This document shows, in pieces, positions 25,793 through 34,240 of a stretch of DNA of 64,000 nt (the first letter of the stretch is position 1; each line of letters opens with the position of its first letter). Source of the DNA: Moorella mulderi DSM 14980. Its GTDB lineage: Bacteria > Bacillota > DSM-521 > Neomoorellales > Neomoorellaceae. Made by a program: the position numbers and the translations under genes. The notes beneath the pieces are model-generated. The model saw only the letters and a list, made by a program, of their open reading frames with translations. It was not told the DNA's origin and searched no databases. The stretch lies in NCBI RefSeq assembly GCF_001594015.1, contig NZ_LTBC01000005.1, positions 92,083 through 156,082 of the forward strand. Reading direction: 5' to 3'.

Positions 25793-26887
25793 TTGCGAAG
25801 GCTTGCTTACGGGCTACTTCTTCTTATCATAGCTTGCTTGTTCTGGTCCGGGGCGGCAGAGGCTGCCGGTGGACCTTACCTTACGGCACCGGCAGCTATT
25901 TTAATGGAAGCCGGTACCGGCCAGGTCCTGTATGAGCATGGCGCCAGGGAAGAGCGGCCACCGGCCAGTACTACGAAAATCATGACCGCCATCCTGGCCC
26001 TGGAACTGGGCCGGCTGGATACCCCCGTTAAGGTAAGCAAGTATGCCGCCACCACGCCCGGGGCCAGTATCTATTTAACCACGGGAGAAGTAGTAAAACT
26101 GGGCGACCTGGTTAAAGGCGCCCTACTCAATTCCGGCAATGACGCCACCGTAGCCATTGCCGAAAACCTGGCCGGTACGGAAGAGGAATTTGCCTGGCTT
26201 ATGAACCGTAAAGCCCGGCAACTGGGGGCCAACCATACCCATTTTAAAAATCCCCATGGCCTGCCTGACCCGGGCCATTATACTACCGCCTACGACCTGG
26301 CCCTCATGGCCCGTTACGCCCTGGGTAACCCCGTCTTTCGCCGGTTAGTAGCGACGCAGGAGGACCAGATCCCGGCGCCGGACGGTGTGCGCTATCTTTA
26401 CAATACCAACCGCCTGCTGGGTTCCTATCCCGGTGCCGATGGAGTAAAGACAGGTACGACCAACGCCGCCGGCCAGTGCCTGGTCGCCTCGGCTACCAGG
26501 GAGGGACGCCAGCTTATCGCCGTCGTCCTGGGCAGTTCCGACCGCTACGCCGATGCCCGCGCCCTCCTGGATTATGGCTTTAATGGCTTTTATACCGAAA
26601 CAGCCAGGGCCGGGGAACCTGCCGGCCGGGTGTATGTCAAAAACGGGGAAGTGATAAGCGTTCCCGTAGCACCGGTCGTGACGGCCGGTTTTACCGTTTC
26701 CATGGACCAGGCAGCTTTCCTGGAAAAGCGCGTGCTCCTGCCGGCTGTTGTCAAAGCTCCCATTAGCAAAGGTCAGGAACTGGGCCAGGTAAAAATCCTG
26801 TACCAGGGCCGGGAGGTTGCCAGCTCTACCCTGGTGGCCACCCGGGATGTTGCCGCCCTGCCCTGGTGGTCCAGGTTTAAGAAGTAA
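25793..26887 (+). CDS. dacF: D-alanyl-D-alanine carboxypeptidase (DacB/DacF type, S11)
   Basis: A 364-residue serine DD-carboxypeptidase with TTG start after ccggggagtg. It has a Sec signal peptide (LLLIIACLFWSGAAEAAG, cleavage near residue 24). The penicillin-binding motifs are S-T-T-K (RPPASTTKIMTA, about residue 59-62), SGN (LLNSGNDATVAIAE) and KTG (GVKTGTTNAAGQC), followed by a C-terminal PBP5 domain. It trims the terminal D-Ala of peptidoglycan; members near ylxY/mlpA in endospore formers act in the spore cortex. It sits 27 bases before the M16 peptidase gene. Confidence 0.93.
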   Translation: MRRLAYGLLLLIIACLFWSGAAEAAGGPYLTAPAAILMEAGTGQVLYEHGAREERPPASTTKIMTAILALELGRLDTPVKVSKYAATTPGASIYLTTGEVVKLGDLVKGALLNSGNDATVAIAENLAGTEEEFAWLMNRKARQLGANHTHFKNPHGLPDPGHYTTAYDLALMARYALGNPVFRRLVATQEDQIPAPDGVRYLYNTNRLLGSYPGADGVKTGTTNAAGQCLVASATREGRQLIAVVLGSSDRYADARALLDYGFNGFYTETARAGEPAGRVYVKNGEVISVPVAPVVTAGFTVSMDQAAFLEKRVLLPAVVKAPISKGQELGQVKILYQGREVASSTLVATRDVAALPWWSRFKK

Positions 26888-26913
26888 AGAAGAAAAAAGT
26901 TAGGGGGAAGGGG

Positions 26914-28179
26914 ATGTACCAGAAAAATATCCTGGATAACGGCATCCGGGTGGTAAGCGAAGAGGTTCCCTTTGCCAATTCCATAGCCCTGGGGGTATGG
27001 GTGCGTACCGGTTCCCGCAATGAAGACGAAACCAACCAGGGCGTTTCCCATTTTCTGGAGCACCTGTTGTTTAAAGGGACAACCAGGCGGACGGCCCGGC
27101 AGATAGCCGAGGAACTGGAAGCAGTCGGGGGAGTAATCAACGCCTTTACGACGAAGGAATATACCTGCTTTTACACCCGGGTGCTGGCCGAACACCTGGA
27201 CCTGGCCGTTGACGTTTTGAGTGACATGCTTTTTAATTCCCTCCTGGCCGCCGAGGACATCGAAAAAGAGAAAAAGGTCATCCTGGAAGAAATCAAGATG
27301 TATGAGGATTCCCCCGATGAACTGGTTCATGACCTCTTCGCCCAGACCATCTGGCCCGGGCATCCCCTGGGCCGGGCCATTCTGGGTACTTATGAATCGG
27401 TAACCAATTTGAACCGGGATATCATTTACCGTTACTACCAGGAACAGTATAATAGCGCCAATATTGTCCTTGCGGCAGCCGGGAAATTTAACACCGCTGA
27501 ACTTGTTACCAAATTGCAGGCGGCCTTCGGCCTTAAAACCTGCCCGGGCAAGGAAGGAGAATACTTGCCGCCCCGCAGCCAGGCCAGGGTGAGTATTAAC
27601 ATTAAAGATACGGAGCAAGTGCAGATCTGCCTGGGGGTGCCGGGGCTGCCCCAGGATGATACGGCCATTTATGCCCTCCAGGCCCTGAATAATATCCTGG
27701 GTGGGGGCCTGAGTTCCCGCCTGTTCCAGCTCATCCGTGAAGAACAGGCCCTGGCCTATTCCGTATACTCCTACCATGCCGGTTTTAGTGACAGCGGCCT
27801 GTTTACCGTTTATGCCGGTACCAGCCCGGACAATTACCACCAGGTAGTAGGGTTGATTTTGGAGGAAATTGCTTCCTTAAAAAACAAAGGGGTAACGGCA
27901 CAAGAATTGAAGCGAACCAAGGACCAGATCCGCGGCAATTTGCTCCTCGGCCAGGAGAATGTCAACCATCGCATGAGCCGGCTGGGTAAGACGGAACTCA
28001 CCTTTGGCAGGGTAATTACCGCGGAAGAAGTAATCGAGCGGTTAAATGAGGTAACAGAAGATGACGTCCAGGCCATTGCCAGGCGTATCTTCCAGCCGGA
28101 ATATTTATCCCTGACCACCCTGGGGCCGGAAGTCGAACCCCTGGACCTGGCCGAGCGCGCCCGCCAGGCCGGGATATAG
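26914..28179 (+). CDS. mlpA: M16 family zinc protease (MlpA/YmxG)
   Basis: A 421-residue M16 peptidase. The inverted zinc motif HFLEHLLFKG is at about residues 47-56, and the Glu ligand lies in the helix about 75 residues later. The second half is the inactive M16_C domain, with the glycine-rich GGGLSSRLFQLIREEQALAYSV. It lies in the pnp-ylxY-mlpA-ymxH order of Bacillus and Clostridium genomes, where MlpA is an intracellular processing protease. It has a gggggaagggg-ATG start. Confidence 0.94.
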   Translation: MYQKNILDNGIRVVSEEVPFANSIALGVWVRTGSRNEDETNQGVSHFLEHLLFKGTTRRTARQIAEELEAVGGVINAFTTKEYTCFYTRVLAEHLDLAVDVLSDMLFNSLLAAEDIEKEKKVILEEIKMYEDSPDELVHDLFAQTIWPGHPLGRAILGTYESVTNLNRDIIYRYYQEQYNSANIVLAAAGKFNTAELVTKLQAAFGLKTCPGKEGEYLPPRSQARVSINIKDTEQVQICLGVPGLPQDDTAIYALQALNNILGGGLSSRLFQLIREEQALAYSVYSYHAGFSDSGLFTVYAGTSPDNYHQVVGLILEEIASLKNKGVTAQELKRTKDQIRGNLLLGQENVNHRMSRLGKTELTFGRVITAEEVIERLNEVTEDDVQAIARRIFQPEYLSLTTLGPEVEPLDLAERARQAGI

Positions 28180-28191
28180 GAGGATTACCGG

Positions 28192-28569
28192 ATGGATCGT
28201 TTAGAACATATCTTTGCGCTGCAGGAGCGCTTCGACCAGGACCTGGCCCGGCGGCGAAGGCTGCCGGATTACAGCGCGGCGGAGTGGATCCAGAAGGAAG
28301 TCCTGGCCATGGTCGCCGAGCTGGGGGAGCTCCTGGAGGAAGTAAACTTCAAGTGGTGGAAGAACCCCCATCCTTTAGACCGCGAAGCCATCAAAGGCGA
28401 ACTCGTCGACATCCTCCACTTTCTCGTCAGCATGTGCCTTAAAGCCGGTATTACGGCAGAGGAATTTTACCAGGCGTATCTCGCCAAAAACCAGGAAAAC
28501 TTTCGCCGGCAGCAGGGACTAACGGACCGCCGGGAATATGCCGCCACCGGGGAGGACAAGGAAGCATAA
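28192..28569 (+). CDS. Dimeric dUTPase-like (MazG-related) NTP pyrophosphohydrolase
   Basis: A 125-residue all-alpha NTP pyrophosphatase. Mg-binding motif E-x-x-E, then E-x-x-D, seen as VAELGELLEEVNFKWWKNP (about 43-61) and KGELVDILHFLVSMCLKAG (about 69-87). The WWKNP segment marks the dimeric dUTPase subset, which hydrolyses dUTP to dUMP and PPi. The gene follows mlpA with 12 bases of spacing (RBS taggagg). It may lower dUTP or clean other modified nucleotides; substrate is inferred. Confidence 0.85.
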   Translation: MDRLEHIFALQERFDQDLARRRRLPDYSAAEWIQKEVLAMVAELGELLEEVNFKWWKNPHPLDREAIKGELVDILHFLVSMCLKAGITAEEFYQAYLAKNQENFRRQQGLTDRREYAATGEDKEA

Positions 28570-28576
28570 AGTAATT

Positions 28577-28608
28577 ATCTCCCTTCATATGTTGTAGCGA
28601 AGGGAGAT
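28577..28608 (+). promoter_or_regulatory. Perfect hairpin covering the RBS and first ATG of the next gene
   Basis: ATCTCCCTTC (28577-28586) and GAAGGGAGAT (28599-28608) form a perfect 10-base stem with a 12-base loop. The right arm is the Shine-Dalgarno sequence and the start of ATG 28607. No T run follows, so a role in translation control is more likely than termination. Confidence 0.5.
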
Positions 28609-28930
28609 GGAAATCATGTTGACGGTATTCTTTTTCTTCATCTTGTTGCTTCTTTTTATCCTGGCCCTCCGGGCTAAGGTCGGCTGTTACCGCAGCAGCA
28701 ATATGGAAGCGGTAGCCAGCCCCGTTTCCCGGGCCCTGGCCGAACTGGTGGCTATCGCCGGGGGTATTTACCTTTCCCTGGTGCTCCTGGTTAGCTTCTT
28801 AAAAATCAGCCTGCCGGAAGCGATAGCCATTGGGGGGCTGATGGTCGATCCCCTGGCCGTCGTCGCCCTGGTAATAGCTCTTATCCAACCCCTGGCGTTG
28901 GTGCTCTGGCCGCGGCGGAAGGGGCGGTAG
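28607..28930 (+). CDS. Small hydrophobic membrane protein of unknown function
   Basis: A 107-residue protein with about three predicted membrane helices: 4-21 (MLTVFFFFILLLLFILAL), 44-64 (LAELVAIAGGIYLSLVLLV) and 74-100 (IAIGGLMVDPLAVVALVIALIQPLAL), then a basic RRKGR end. ATG 28616 would give 104 residues and has the gggagatgg RBS at better spacing, so the true start is uncertain. It lies between the dUTPase and the PRC-barrel gene. I do not recognise the family; a small sporulation membrane protein is possible. Confidence 0.75.
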   Translation: MEIMLTVFFFFILLLLFILALRAKVGCYRSSNMEAVASPVSRALAELVAIAGGIYLSLVLLVSFLKISLPEAIAIGGLMVDPLAVVALVIALIQPLALVLWPRRKGR

Positions 28931-28936
28931 AGGCTT

Positions 28937-29203
28937 ATGCGCCTGTCGGAACTCATGGGCAAAGAGATAATTAACCTTTACGACGGCTCCCGCCTGGGGC
29001 AGATTGGCGATGCCGACCTGGTCCTGGACCTGGCCGGGGGGACAATTACGGCCATTGTCCTTCCTGTCAGGGGAGGCTGGATGCCTTTCTTTGGCAGCCG
29101 CCAGGAGCTGGTGATCCCCTGGGAAGCCGTCCACAAGGTCGGCACCGAAGTAGTAGTCGTCAGCCTGGACCCCACCTATAGCCGCCGGCGCGAGAAAGAT
29201 TGA
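28937..29203 (+). CDS. ymxH: YlmC/YmxH-family PRC-barrel sporulation protein
   Basis: An 88-residue PRC-barrel domain: MRLSELMGKEIINLYDGSRLGQIGDADLVLDLAGGTITAIVLP, then LVIPWEAVHKVGTEVVVV. YlmC/YmxH proteins are found in sporulating Firmicutes, next to mlpA as here. The stop overlaps the -35 hexamer of the downstream lysine-riboswitch promoter. Confidence 0.9.
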   Translation: MRLSELMGKEIINLYDGSRLGQIGDADLVLDLAGGTITAIVLPVRGGWMPFFGSRQELVIPWEAVHKVGTEVVVVSLDPTYSRRREKD

Positions 29204-29228
29204 CAGGACTTTTTCCTGATGGTATCAT
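29200..29228 (+). promoter_or_regulatory. Promoter of the lysine-riboswitch/dapB operon
   Basis: TTGACA (29200-29205), 17-base spacer and TATCAT (29223-29228). It lies at the very end of ymxH and starts the riboswitch leader. Confidence 0.75.
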
Positions 29229-29254
29229 AAGATAAACAAAGCTATAAACTCATC

Positions 29255-29466
29255 TCGTGTGCAGTGGGGTAGAGGTGCAGCGGGCAAGAGTACTACCGGT
29301 GAGGTGGGCACCGGTGAGCCGGTAGGAAAGGGTACGCTGCCGAAGGGAGATGGCTGGCCCGGGCCATCTCCCTGGGCCGGTCGCTGAAGAAGGGCCGGAC
29401 TGTCACCGTAGAGGCTGGTGCCATGAAGGATCATTGCCTATTTACGGTGGAGCGCTACTCGCACGA
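29255..29466 (+). ncRNA. Lysine riboswitch (L box) upstream of dapB
   Basis: The leader shows the conserved L-box core in order: GTAGAGGTGC, AAGAGTA, a GAAAGGG-type block, CGCTGCCGAAGG, a long GGGAGATGGC/GCCATCTCCC arm, GGACTGTCACC and GGAGCGCTAC. P1 is closed by TCGTGTG (29255-29261) and CGCACGA (29460-29466) with one bulge. It lies directly before the lysine/dipicolinate genes. With lysine bound, the aptamer would favour the downstream terminator. Confidence 0.9.
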
Positions 29467-29502
29467 AGAGGCCTGGCGAGATGAGTATTCTGGTAATCCG
29501 GG

Positions 29503-29546
29503 GGGAAAACCGGAGCGGGATGCTCATGGTTTTCCCTTAATTTTTT
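29503..29546 (+). terminator. Riboswitch-controlled terminator
   Basis: GGGAAAACC (29503-29511) and GGTTTTCCC (29528-29536) are perfect arms, followed by TTAATTTTTT. This is the expression platform of the lysine riboswitch, ending before dapB. Confidence 0.85.
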
Positions 29547-29563
29547 AAGCGGGGTGGATAACT

Positions 29564-30358
29564 ACGATCAGGGTTGTAGTTACCGGTGCCGCCGGCCGTA
29601 TGGGCCGGGAAATGACGAAGGGCCTGCTGCAGGCAGGTGACATCGAAGTGGTAGGGGCCGTAGACCGGGTGGCGGTTGGTACGGATATCGGCACCTTAAA
29701 CGGCCTGCAGCCGCACGGTGTGCCCATTAATGATGACCTGGCAGCAGTGATAAAAACCACCCGCCCGCAGGTGATGGTCGATTTTACCGTGGCTGCTGCC
29801 GCCCTGGCCAACGCCCGGCTGGCCGTAGAGCAGGGAGTAAGCCCGGTGATTGGCACCACCGGCATCAGCCTGGAGCAGCTGGATGAGCTGCACCAGCTTT
29901 GCGAAGCCAGGCAGGTGGGCGCGGTGGTGGCTCCCAATTTTTCTTTAGGGGCCGTCTTAATGATGCACTTTGCCCGGCAGGCCGCCCGTTACTTCCCCCG
30001 GGCGGAAATTATTGAAATGCACCATGAACAAAAAATCGATGCTCCTTCGGGGACGGCCTTAAAAACGGCGGAACTAATGGCTGAGGAGATAGAGACGGCC
30101 CTGGCCCCGCCAGCGGCAGAAGAAAAGGTCGCCGGGGCCAGGGGGGCCACGTACCGGGGCCTGGCCGTCCACAGTATTCGCCTGCCGGGGGCGGTGGCCC
30201 ACCAGGAGGTAATTTTTGGCGGCCAGGGACAGCTCCTGACCATTCGCCATGACACTATCAGCCGGGAAGCCTTTTTACCGGGGCTTTTACTGGCCGTAAG
30301 GCGGGTCCTCCACCTTAAGGGGGTGGTTTACGGGCTGGAAAACTTGCTGGAATTATAG
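29564..30358 (+). CDS. dapB: 4-hydroxy-tetrahydrodipicolinate reductase (start codon non-canonical)
   Basis: DapB reduces HTPA to tetrahydrodipicolinate with NAD(P)H. The protein must begin near IRVVVTGAAGRMGREM to have the nucleotide-binding GxxGRMG loop, but no ATG, GTG or TTG exists in frame between the terminator and that loop: the codons are TGG ATA ACT ACG ATC AGG. ACG (29564), ATC (29567) or ATA (29558) behind ggggtgg must serve, or the assembly has an error; 29564 is my placeholder. The first ATG (29600) would cut the loop. Other features are GTTGIS, MMHFARQAARYFPRAEIIEMHHEQKIDAPSGTA with the catalytic His-His and Lys, and VVYGLENLLEL at the end. About 264 residues. Confidence 0.9.
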   Translation, partial: TIRVVVTGAAGRMGREMTKGLLQAGDIEVVGAVDRVAVGTDIGTLNGLQPHGVPINDDLAAVIKTTRPQVMVDFTVAAAALANARLAVEQGVSPVIGTTGISLEQLDELHQLCEARQVGAVVAPNFSLGAVLMMHFARQAARYFPRAEIIEMHHEQKIDAPSGTALKTAELMAEEIETALAPPAAEEKVAGARGATYRGLAVHSIRLPGAVAHQEVIFGGQGQLLTIRHDTISREAFLPGLLLAVRRVLHLKGVVYGLENLLEL

Positions 30359-30436
30359 ACCTGGCACCTCCCGGAGCGGCCTCACATATATTGCAAGTAG
30401 TACAGGTGTACTAACTTGGCAGGAGGTCGTTCCGGC

Positions 30437-31330
30437 ATGGGTGGGATGCTGGCAGGGACCAGGGTGGCAATGCTGGGTGGCGATGCCCGGGAGGTTATTC
30501 TCCTGGAGGAACTGTTGCGTCAGGGGGCCGAGGTCAGGGTAGCTGGCCTGGGAGATTTGCCGGAGCGGGAAGGGTGTACCAGCTATGAAGATCCCCTGGC
30601 AGCTGTCCAGGGGGCAAGGGTAATCATTTTACCAGTACCGGGAGTTAATACTAAAGGCATGATCCATGCTCCCCGGGCGCGGCAACCCCTATATTTCACC
30701 CGGGAAGTGGCCGGGGCAATCCCGGCGGGAACACCGGTCCTGGTGGGGGTGGCGCGGGCCTACCTGAAAGATATGGCGGCAGAACGTGGCTGGCAGCTGG
30801 TGGAGACGGCCGAGATGGATGAAATGGCCATCTTAAATTCCATCCCTACGGCCGAAGGAGCCATTATGCTGGCCATGCAGGAACTCCCCATCACCCTCCA
30901 CGGCAGTGAGGCCTTTGTCCTGGGACTGGGACGGACCGGTTTTACCCTGGCGAGGATGCTGGCCGGGGTGGGAGCAAGGGTAACAGTAATCGACAGGGGC
31001 GCAGCCGACCGGGCCCGGGCTTACGCCGAAGGCTGGCCGGCCTTTACCTTTACGGAACTGGCAGCAATAGTTGGGCAGGCTGATGTCATTTTTAATACTG
31101 TACCCGCCCCGGTCCTGACGGAAGCTCTCCTGGCCCGGACCAAACCTGGTGTCTTGATTATTGACCTGGCGTCGGACCCGGGTGGTACAGATTTTACCGC
31201 CGCTGCGGCCCTCAAGCGCCGGGCCATGCTCGCCCCGGGACTGCCAGGTAAAGTAGCCCCCCGGACGGCCGGGCAGATCTTGGCCCGTCTTTATCCCACC
31301 CTCATTTTAAAATGCCTGGAACGGCTGTAA
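30437..31330 (+). CDS. dpaA: Dipicolinate synthase subunit A (SpoVFA)
   Basis: A 297-residue protein with a Rossmann dehydrogenase half (FVLGLGRTGFTLARMLAGVGARVTVIDR) like other DpaA proteins, and an N-terminal domain that starts VAMLGGDAREVILLEELLRQGAEV. ATG 30437 has aggagg 10 bases before it. With DpaB it makes dipicolinic acid from dihydrodipicolinate in the mother cell of the sporulating cell. A CATATATTG motif (30385-30393) with ggcacc 16 bases before it may be a sigma-K-type promoter, but this is weak. Confidence 0.93.
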   Translation: MGGMLAGTRVAMLGGDAREVILLEELLRQGAEVRVAGLGDLPEREGCTSYEDPLAAVQGARVIILPVPGVNTKGMIHAPRARQPLYFTREVAGAIPAGTPVLVGVARAYLKDMAAERGWQLVETAEMDEMAILNSIPTAEGAIMLAMQELPITLHGSEAFVLGLGRTGFTLARMLAGVGARVTVIDRGAADRARAYAEGWPAFTFTELAAIVGQADVIFNTVPAPVLTEALLARTKPGVLIIDLASDPGGTDFTAAAALKRRAMLAPGLPGKVAPRTAGQILARLYPTLILKCLERL

Positions 31331-31353
31331 ACCCTACGTGGAGGTGCTTGAAT

Positions 31354-31968
31354 ATGCGGCTCAAGGGCAAAAGGGTAGGGTTTGCCGTCACAGGCTCCCA
31401 TTGTACCCTGGCGGCGGTTATCCAAGAGCTGGCCAGGATAGTTGCTGAAGGTGCCCAGGTTGTCCCTATCCTGTCGCCGGCTGTCAGGGACAGCGATACT
31501 CGCTTTGGCACCAGTTCCTTCTGGCGGGCGGAGGTAGAAAGGATTACCGGGCAAAAAGCCATCGATAGTATTGTTACGGCGGAACCAATCGGTCCTAAAA
31601 AACTCTTTGACGTCATTGTAGTTGCCCCCTGCACCGGCAATACCCTGGCTAAACTGGCCAACGGGATTACCGATACACCGGTCCTGATGGCCATGAAGGC
31701 CCAGCTGCGGAACCTGCGGCCGGTGGTGATCGCCATTTCCACCAACGACGGCCTGGGGGCTAACGCCGTAAATTTAGGCCGGGTAATGAATATGAAAAAT
31801 ATTTACCTGGTCCCCTTTGGCCAGGATGACCCGCACAATAAACCCAATTCCCTGGTAGCCAGTATGGATTTAATTGTTGATACCATCCTGGCGGCCCTGG
31901 AGGGGCGGCAGATCCAGCCCCTTTTACTGGGTCCTCCGCCAAAGGGGCAGGTGACAGGAGGAAAGTAA
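31354..31968 (+). CDS. dpaB: Dipicolinate synthase subunit B (SpoVFB, flavoprotein)
   Basis: A 204-residue flavoprotein of the DfpA/UbiX-like fold: GKRVGFAVTGSHCTLAAVIQELARI, then VVAPCTGNTLAKLANGITDTPVLMAMKAQLRN. ATG 31354 follows gtggaggtg; a longer open frame reaches into the end of dpaA and is not preferred. It pairs with DpaA and is needed for dipicolinate, the Ca2+ ligand of spores. The gene lies 7 bases before asd. Confidence 0.92.
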   Translation: MRLKGKRVGFAVTGSHCTLAAVIQELARIVAEGAQVVPILSPAVRDSDTRFGTSSFWRAEVERITGQKAIDSIVTAEPIGPKKLFDVIVVAPCTGNTLAKLANGITDTPVLMAMKAQLRNLRPVVIAISTNDGLGANAVNLGRVMNMKNIYLVPFGQDDPHNKPNSLVASMDLIVDTILAALEGRQIQPLLLGPPPKGQVTGGK

Positions 31969-31975
31969 TAAGCTG

Positions 31976-32983
31976 ATGAAGACTTACAATGTCGCTGTAG
32001 TTGGTACCGGGGCCGTAGGCCAGACTATGCTCAAGGTTTTAGAGGAGAGGAATTTTCCCGTTGGTAAACTGAAGGTCCTGGCTACCAGCCGTTCGGCGGG
32101 CAAGACTGTGACCTTCAGGGGCGAAGAGTACGTTATCGAGGAAACCACGCCGGCCTCCTTTGCCGGGATCGACGTGGCCCTTTTTGCCGGCGGCGAAGCG
32201 AGCAAGATTTACGGCCGGGCGGCAGTGGAGGCCGGGGCGGTGGTGATTGATAACAGCAGTAATTTCCGTATGGACCCCGAAGTACCCCTGGTGGTACCGG
32301 AGGTCAACCCCCAGGACGTCCGCTGGCATAAAGGTTTAATTGCCAATCCCAACTGCTCTACCATCCAGATGGTGGTAGCATTAAAACCCATCTATGATGC
32401 TGCCGGTATCAAGCGGATTGTTGTTTCTACCTACCAGGCAGTTTCTGGAGCCGGCCAGGAAGCCATTGATGAACTGCGGCAGCAAAGCCAGCAGGTACTG
32501 GCCGGGGAAGAGGTAACAGGTAAAGTTTTTCCCTGGCAGATAGCCTTCAACTGCCTGCCCCATATCGATGTCTTCCTGGAGAACGGGTACAGCAAGGAAG
32601 AAATGAAAATGGTTAATGAAACTAAAAAGATCATGGGGGATGACCAGATCCAGGTCACAGCCACTACGGTCCGGGTACCGGTCTTTAACGGCCACTCGGA
32701 GGCAGTTAACGTGGAGACGCGGGAAAAACTTACGGCAGCGGCTGCCAGGGAACTCCTGCGCCGGGCGCCGGGGGTCGTGGTGGTGGATGACCTGGCAGCC
32801 AAAGCCTATCCCCTGGCCATCCAGGCCGACGGCCGGGATGAAGTCTTTGTCGGTCGTATCCGGGAAGATTTTACCATCGCCAATGGCCTGAATATGTGGG
32901 TTGTAGCCGATAACCTGCGTAAAGGCGCGGCTACCAATGCCGTCCAGATTGCGGAATTGCTGGTGCAGGAGGGCCTTCTCTAG
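31976..32983 (+). CDS. asd: Aspartate-semialdehyde dehydrogenase
   Basis: A 335-residue Asd. The NADP-binding VGTGAVGQTMLKVLEER is at the N terminus, the catalytic Cys is in IANPNCSTIQMVVAL (about residue 130), and the sugar-phosphate/acyl-binding and domain-closing segments YQAVSGAGQEAIDEL and RVPVFNGHSEAVNVE are present. It reduces aspartyl-phosphate to aspartate semialdehyde, shared by lysine, dipicolinate, threonine and methionine. It sits before dapG, in the same order as in Bacillus spoVFA-spoVFB-asd-dapG-dapA. Confidence 0.95.
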   Translation: MKTYNVAVVGTGAVGQTMLKVLEERNFPVGKLKVLATSRSAGKTVTFRGEEYVIEETTPASFAGIDVALFAGGEASKIYGRAAVEAGAVVIDNSSNFRMDPEVPLVVPEVNPQDVRWHKGLIANPNCSTIQMVVALKPIYDAAGIKRIVVSTYQAVSGAGQEAIDELRQQSQQVLAGEEVTGKVFPWQIAFNCLPHIDVFLENGYSKEEMKMVNETKKIMGDDQIQVTATTVRVPVFNGHSEAVNVETREKLTAAAARELLRRAPGVVVVDDLAAKAYPLAIQADGRDEVFVGRIREDFTIANGLNMWVVADNLRKGAATNAVQIAELLVQEGLL

Positions 32984-32998
32984 AGCGAGGTGACGGTC

Positions 32999-34240
32999 AT
33001 GAAGGTCCTGGTCCAGAAGTTTGGCGGTTCGTCGGTAGCCACCCCGGAACAGCGGTTAATGGTGGTCCGGCATATCGAAAAGGCCTGCCGGGCCGGCTAC
33101 CGGGTGGCCGTCGTCGTTTCGGCCATGGGCCGCCGGGGGGCACCCTATGCCACCGATACTTTACTGGACTTGCTGGGGGACAACCAGGTTTCGCCCCGGG
33201 AGCGCGACCTGCTCCTGGCCTGCGGGGAGATTATTGCCGGTGTAGTTTTAAGCGCGACTTTACAGGGACGGGGTATACCGGCCGTTTTTCTCACCGGCGG
33301 CCAGGCCGGCATCATTACCGATGCCCGCTTTAATGATGCCCGCATTATCAGGGTGGAACCCCGGCGGGTCCAGTCCTACCTGGAGCAGGAGCGGGTAGTG
33401 GTGGTGGCCGGTTTCCAGGGGGTTACCGAGGCCGGGGAAATAACTACCCTGGGCCGGGGCGGCAGCGATACAACGGCCGCAGCCCTGGGCGTGGCCCTGA
33501 AGGCGGAAGCGGTGGAGATATTCACCGATGTCGATGGTGTCAAGACGGCCGACCCCCGCATCGTCAGCGATGCCAGGACCTTGAGTACCATCACCTATAC
33601 GGAAGTCTGCCAGATGGCCTATGAAGGGGCGAAGGTCATCCACCCCCGTGCGGTGGAAATTGCCCGGGAAGGAAATATACCCTTAAAGATAAAATCCACC
33701 TTTGGCGACGGGCCGGGCACCCTGGTGGTGGCCTGGCAGCCGGGTCCCAGCGGCGTTCATATCAGCCGCGACCGGGTGATTACCGGTATTACCCATATGG
33801 CGGGCCTGACCCAGCTCAGGGTTACTTTACCTGAAGGAGAAAGAGCCGAAGCTGTTTTCCAGACCCTGGCCCAGAATAACATCAGCGTTGACTTTATTAA
33901 CGTCTTTCCCGGGGAACTGGTCTTTACAGTTGCCGCTGGCGCTGCCGGCAGGGCCGTGGAGCTGATTGAGGGACTGGGCCTGACGGTTACAGCCCGTCCT
34001 GGCTGTGCCAAGGTGGCTACAGTGGGGGCCGGTATGCGCGGCGTACCCGGGGTCATGGCAACCATTGTCACTGCCCTAAACCGTGCGGGGATAAAGATTT
34101 TACAATCGGCCGATTCTTATACATCTATATGGTGCCTGGTAGACCAGGCGGACATGGAGCGGGCCGTGCAGGTCCTGCACCGGGAATTCAAGCTGCACGA
34201 TGAAGAAACAGGCGAGGTGAAAGCTTATGCCGTGGGGTAG
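32999..34240 (+). CDS. dapG: Aspartokinase (DapG type)
   Basis: A 413-residue aspartate kinase. ATG 32999 is preferred (gcgaggtgacggtc before it); an in-frame GTG lies at 32990. The ATP site KFGGSSVATPEQR, the SAMGRRGAPYATDTLLDLL segment and GRGGSDTTAAALGVALKAE are conserved, followed by two ACT domains from about residue 260. It phosphorylates aspartate at the start of the pathway; DapG is the diaminopimelate-controlled isozyme in Bacillus. The gene overlaps dapA by 14 bases, so the two are translationally coupled. Confidence 0.95.
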   Translation: MKVLVQKFGGSSVATPEQRLMVVRHIEKACRAGYRVAVVVSAMGRRGAPYATDTLLDLLGDNQVSPRERDLLLACGEIIAGVVLSATLQGRGIPAVFLTGGQAGIITDARFNDARIIRVEPRRVQSYLEQERVVVVAGFQGVTEAGEITTLGRGGSDTTAAALGVALKAEAVEIFTDVDGVKTADPRIVSDARTLSTITYTEVCQMAYEGAKVIHPRAVEIAREGNIPLKIKSTFGDGPGTLVVAWQPGPSGVHISRDRVITGITHMAGLTQLRVTLPEGERAEAVFQTLAQNNISVDFINVFPGELVFTVAAGAAGRAVELIEGLGLTVTARPGCAKVATVGAGMRGVPGVMATIVTALNRAGIKILQSADSYTSIWCLVDQADMERAVQVLHREFKLHDEETGEVKAYAVG

